Position numbers and translations under genes: made by a program
NCBI GenBank assembly: GCA_937776645.1
Contig: CALMRI010000022.1
Location: forward strand, 1 to 51,524
Length of the DNA: 51,524 nt
Source: an uncultured Alphaproteobacteria bacterium
GTDB taxonomy: Bacteria; Pseudomonadota; Alphaproteobacteria; Thalassobaculales; Thalassobaculaceae
Reading direction: 5' to 3'
In this document: positions 47,164 to 51,524 of the stretch, piece after piece
Layout: each line of letters starts with the position of its first letter
Position numbering within the stretch: the stretch's first letter is position 1
The notes under the pieces: model-generated
Told to the model about the DNA's origin: nothing
Seen by the model: the letters and a program-made list of their open reading frames with translations, nothing else
Database searches by the model: none

Positions 47164-47838
47164 CTACCAAGGAATCTCATCGCCGTCGAAGGTCAGAAAA
47201 CGGCCATTGTCGGCTTGAGTGAATCCAAGGATCTGCTGTTTCATCCCGGCGACGCTGCGCAGCGGCGTAACCGGCGCGCTGGCGCCGCCCATATCGGTAC
47301 TGACATGTCCGGGGTGAAACAGCACCGCCGTCAACCCGCGCCCCGCAAGCTCTATTGACATGCAGCGAACAGCCATGTTGAGCGCCGTTTTCGACGACCG
47401 GTAGACATATGCGTTCGGGTTGGTTTCGGCGATGCTGCCCATGCGCGAGGAGATGAAAACCATCTGCTTACGGTTGCTGGCCATGACATTATCGGCAAAG
47501 GCCTCGGCCATCCGCATCGGCCCAAAGACATTGGTGTTCATCGCCCCGGCCCAGGCGTCATAGTTCAGCGTGCCGAAGCCGCTGCGTTGGCCAATGATCC
47601 CGGCATTGTTCAGCAACACATCAATCCGCCGGTCCCCCAAAGCCTGCTTCAGCGCCATCACGCTAGCGCCGTCATCAACATCGAGTTCATGAACCTCGAT
47701 ACCGCCAATGGCCGACACGGGCTCGGCTTCACCGGGATTGCGACAGGCGCCGATCACGGTCCAACCGTCGGCGGTGAACTGATTGGCGAACTCAAGGCCA
47801 ATTCCGCGACTGGCACCGGTGATGAGAATGGTCGGCAT
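47164..47838 (-). CDS. SDR family oxidoreductase (C-factor/CsgA-like)
   Basis: Intact 224-residue short-chain dehydrogenase. It has [16 protein letters not shown] at the N-terminus, LLNNAGIIG near residue 77, the catalytic Ser in VFISSRMGS, and YVYRSSK as the YxxxK motif. The short length and [11 protein letters not shown] segment are typical of the C-factor-like subgroup. Only 13 bases separate its stop from the carboxylase start, so the two are probably one operon. The natural substrate is unknown. Confidence 0.9.
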   Translation of the reverse strand: MPTILITGASRGIGLEFANQFTADGWTVIGACRNPGEAEPVSAIGGIEVHELDVDDGASVMALKQALGDRRIDVLLNNAGIIGQRSGFGTLNYDAWAGAMNTNVFGPMRMAEAFADNVMASNRKQMVFISSRMGSIAETNPNAYVYRSSKTALNMAVRCMSIELAGRGLTAVLFHPGHVSTDMGGASAPVTPLRSVAGMKQQILGFTQADNGRFLTFDGDEIPW

Positions 47839-47917
47839 GTGTCCTCCGGGGAAACGGTTAATTCGTTAACGATCGGTGGTCGAGCGTGTCTTGCCTTAGC
47901 GGTAACGGCGCGTCAGG

Positions 47918-48576
<659 letters not shown>

Positions 48577-48865
48577 CGCCATCTCCTCTTCCTCGCTTGG
48601 GCCAGAAGACAACACCTTCGCCGCCGATTTGCAACGGCGGACCTCTGCTTACCGAGTCGCCGTGTGGAGGCGTATGCGGGCAACCGCAAGAGGACTCGAG
48701 TTTACCATCTCGCCCAGTCACCCATTCCAATTGTGTTCTTGTTCAAGGGCGATGTCGAGCGGGTGTGACAAAACCCGTAAAAAGCTGGCAAAAATGATAC
48801 CTGATTTCTAACATTCCGCCCCTCGTATCTGGGCCGGTCGTCATACCCGGGAGCGGAGCAAAGCC

Positions 48866-50597
<1,732 letters not shown>

Positions 50598-50605
50598 AGC
50601 GCTAT

Positions 50606-50991
50606 CTATTTACCCGGAATTCTGGCCGTCACCTCGATCTCGACCCGCATCTCCACCTCGGCAAGCTCGGACAGGATCGTCGTGTTGGCCGGCCGGGCCT
50701 TGTCGCAATGCGCCTTGATGATTGGCTTGATCCGCTCAAACTCCTCTCGGCTCGCTACATAGATACGAACCCGCAGCATGTTCTCAAGCCCGTTCCCGCT
50801 TCGGCCAATACCGCCGATATGGTCGCGAAGGCCAGGGTCGCCTGCTCCTCGACCGTCGATGGGAAGCGCTTGTTCAGCACGTCATAGCCAATGGTTCCGG
50901 AGACATAAACCATGTCCCCATCGACCACGGCGCGGGAATAACCGGCCATCTCCTCGAATGGTGAACCGAACGAAATCCGGGTACCAAGCAT
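50606..50991 (-). pseudogene. RidA (YjgF/YER057c/UK114) family protein, one frameshift
   Basis: From ATG 50991 the protein reads FEEMAGYSRAVVDGDMVYVSGTIG, then STVEEQATLAFATISAVL. At about 50785 one base is missing (AAA to AA would restore the frame) and the family tail continues as LENMLRVRIYVASREEFERI and ILSELAEVEMRVEIEVTA, ending at 50606. RidA proteins hydrolyse reactive enamine/imine intermediates. The conserved Arg and Glu of the active site are present across the two frames. It is convergent with the BVMO gene and follows tag on the same strand. Confidence 0.82.
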
Positions 50992-51004
50992 CAAACTCTC
51001 CTGT

Positions 51005-51524
51005 TCACGGGCGAACGAAAGCGACGCGCAACGCCTCGATCTCGGCTCGCATGGCGCAGCCTTCAAGGTGGTCATTGACCATGCCCATGGCCTGCATGAA
51101 AGCATAGCAGGTGGTCGGACCAACAAAGCTCCAGCCGCGTTTCTTCAAAGCTTTGGAAAGCGCCGTCGATTCCGCCGTCAGGCTGAGTTGCTTCGCCGCC
51201 GCATGATTCATCATCGCTGGACGATTGGCCGGGTCCGGCTCAAAACTCCAAACAAAGGTCGCCAGCGAGCCGTACTCCTCGCGCAGTTCGATCGCCCGTT
51301 TGGCGTTGTTGATGGTGCTGACGATCTTGCCGCGGTGACGTACGATACCAGCATCATCGAGCAACCGCGCGATATCGCGATCGTCATATATCGCAACCTT
51401 ATCTATTTCAAATTATCGAATGATAACTGAAAATTACCGCGTTTCCTTAATATCGTAAGCCAACTCAATCCAGATTGAAATCCTTCCAGGCAAATCTTTT
51501 GAAACAAAGTCCGGTCATCAGCGG
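51005..51524 (-). pseudogene. tag: DNA-3-methyladenine glycosylase I, partial and frameshifted
   Basis: The C-terminal part to 51005 is clear: AGIVRHRGKIVSTINNAKRA, FVWSFEP, ALKKRGWSFVGPTTCYAFMQ and MGMVNDHLEGC. Upstream, the frame changes near 51405; beyond it the sequence reads GFQSGLSWLTILRKRGNF, the Tag helix-hairpin region, up to the window edge. Tag removes 3-methyladenine from DNA as the first step of base excision repair. The 5' end lies outside the window. Downstream, RidA begins 13 bases after the stop. Confidence 0.82.

Overview
This window looks like Alphaproteobacteria, probably Rhodospirillales-like. The evidence is a GC-rich composition (estimated by eye), an HspQ, a ChpT-like phosphotransferase relic, a TRAP solute-binding protein, a compact NAD-linked formate dehydrogenase and many acyl-CoA and flavin enzymes. 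I saw no rRNA, tRNA, CRISPR array, IS element, phage gene or replication origin.

The main feature is a mixture of intact and broken genes. About 20 genes are clean, full-length and often have good ribosome-binding sites. About 25 others are recognisable only by joining two or more reading frames, and some carry nonsense codons or internal deletions. Breaks cluster per gene: long runs (roughly 12-19.4 kb and 34.5-47.8 kb) are almost free of them, whereas 1-12 kb, 47.9-51.5 kb and several patches between are dense with them. That pattern suits a genome in recent decay (host-restricted or otherwise relaxed selection) better than uniform sequencing error. Many breaks are nevertheless one-base changes in short homopolymers, so read-level checking matters.

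Layout. 1-2 kb: end of a hydantoinase B gene running into a broken TPR/methyltransferase gene. 2-6.6 kb: broken PEP-mutase-like enzyme, TRAP DctP and SDR on the minus strand, an enoyl-CoA hydratase, and a broken YaiI/DUF188 gene. 6.7-9.6 kb: unknown ORFs and a surface-carbohydrate/TPR gene. 9.9-11.8 kb: broken ketopantoate-reductase-like gene and an unidentified relic. 11.8-15.1 kb: FAD amine-oxidase-like gene, gnd and gluconokinase. 15-18 kb: two MFS exporters. 18-22 kb: LLM flavin monooxygenase, broken D-aminoacylase-type amidohydrolase, hspQ. 22.3-25.5 kb: sugar module (TIM-barrel isomerase, AGE epimerase, Gfo/Idh/MocA dehydrogenase). 25.5-28.5 kb: crotonase/SDR array, mostly damaged. 28.8-34.5 kb: ThDP enzyme with a broken DUF1932 dehydrogenase, selenium-binding-protein relic, CitE-like lyase, 3-hydroxyisobutyrate-dehydrogenase relic. 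34.5-40 kb: EthD protein, LLM oxidoreductase overlapping an acyl-CoA synthetase, gamma-glutamyltransferase. 40-45 kb: formate dehydrogenase FdhF plus a NuoE-NuoF fusion. 45-51.5 kb: ChpT relic, acyl-CoA carboxylase beta subunit, SDR, broken upp, Baeyer-Villiger monooxygenase, RidA and tag.

The intact set describes a heterotroph that oxidises formate to NADH, phosphorylates gluconate and runs it through 6-phosphogluconate dehydrogenase, carboxylates a branched acyl-CoA, activates an unknown acid as a CoA ester next to a flavin oxidoreductase, and exports small molecules. I did not find a clearly new defence or mobile system. The best leads are the decay pattern, a direct intergenic repeat pair, the ChpT relic and the LLM/acyl-CoA-synthetase/EthD neighbourhood.
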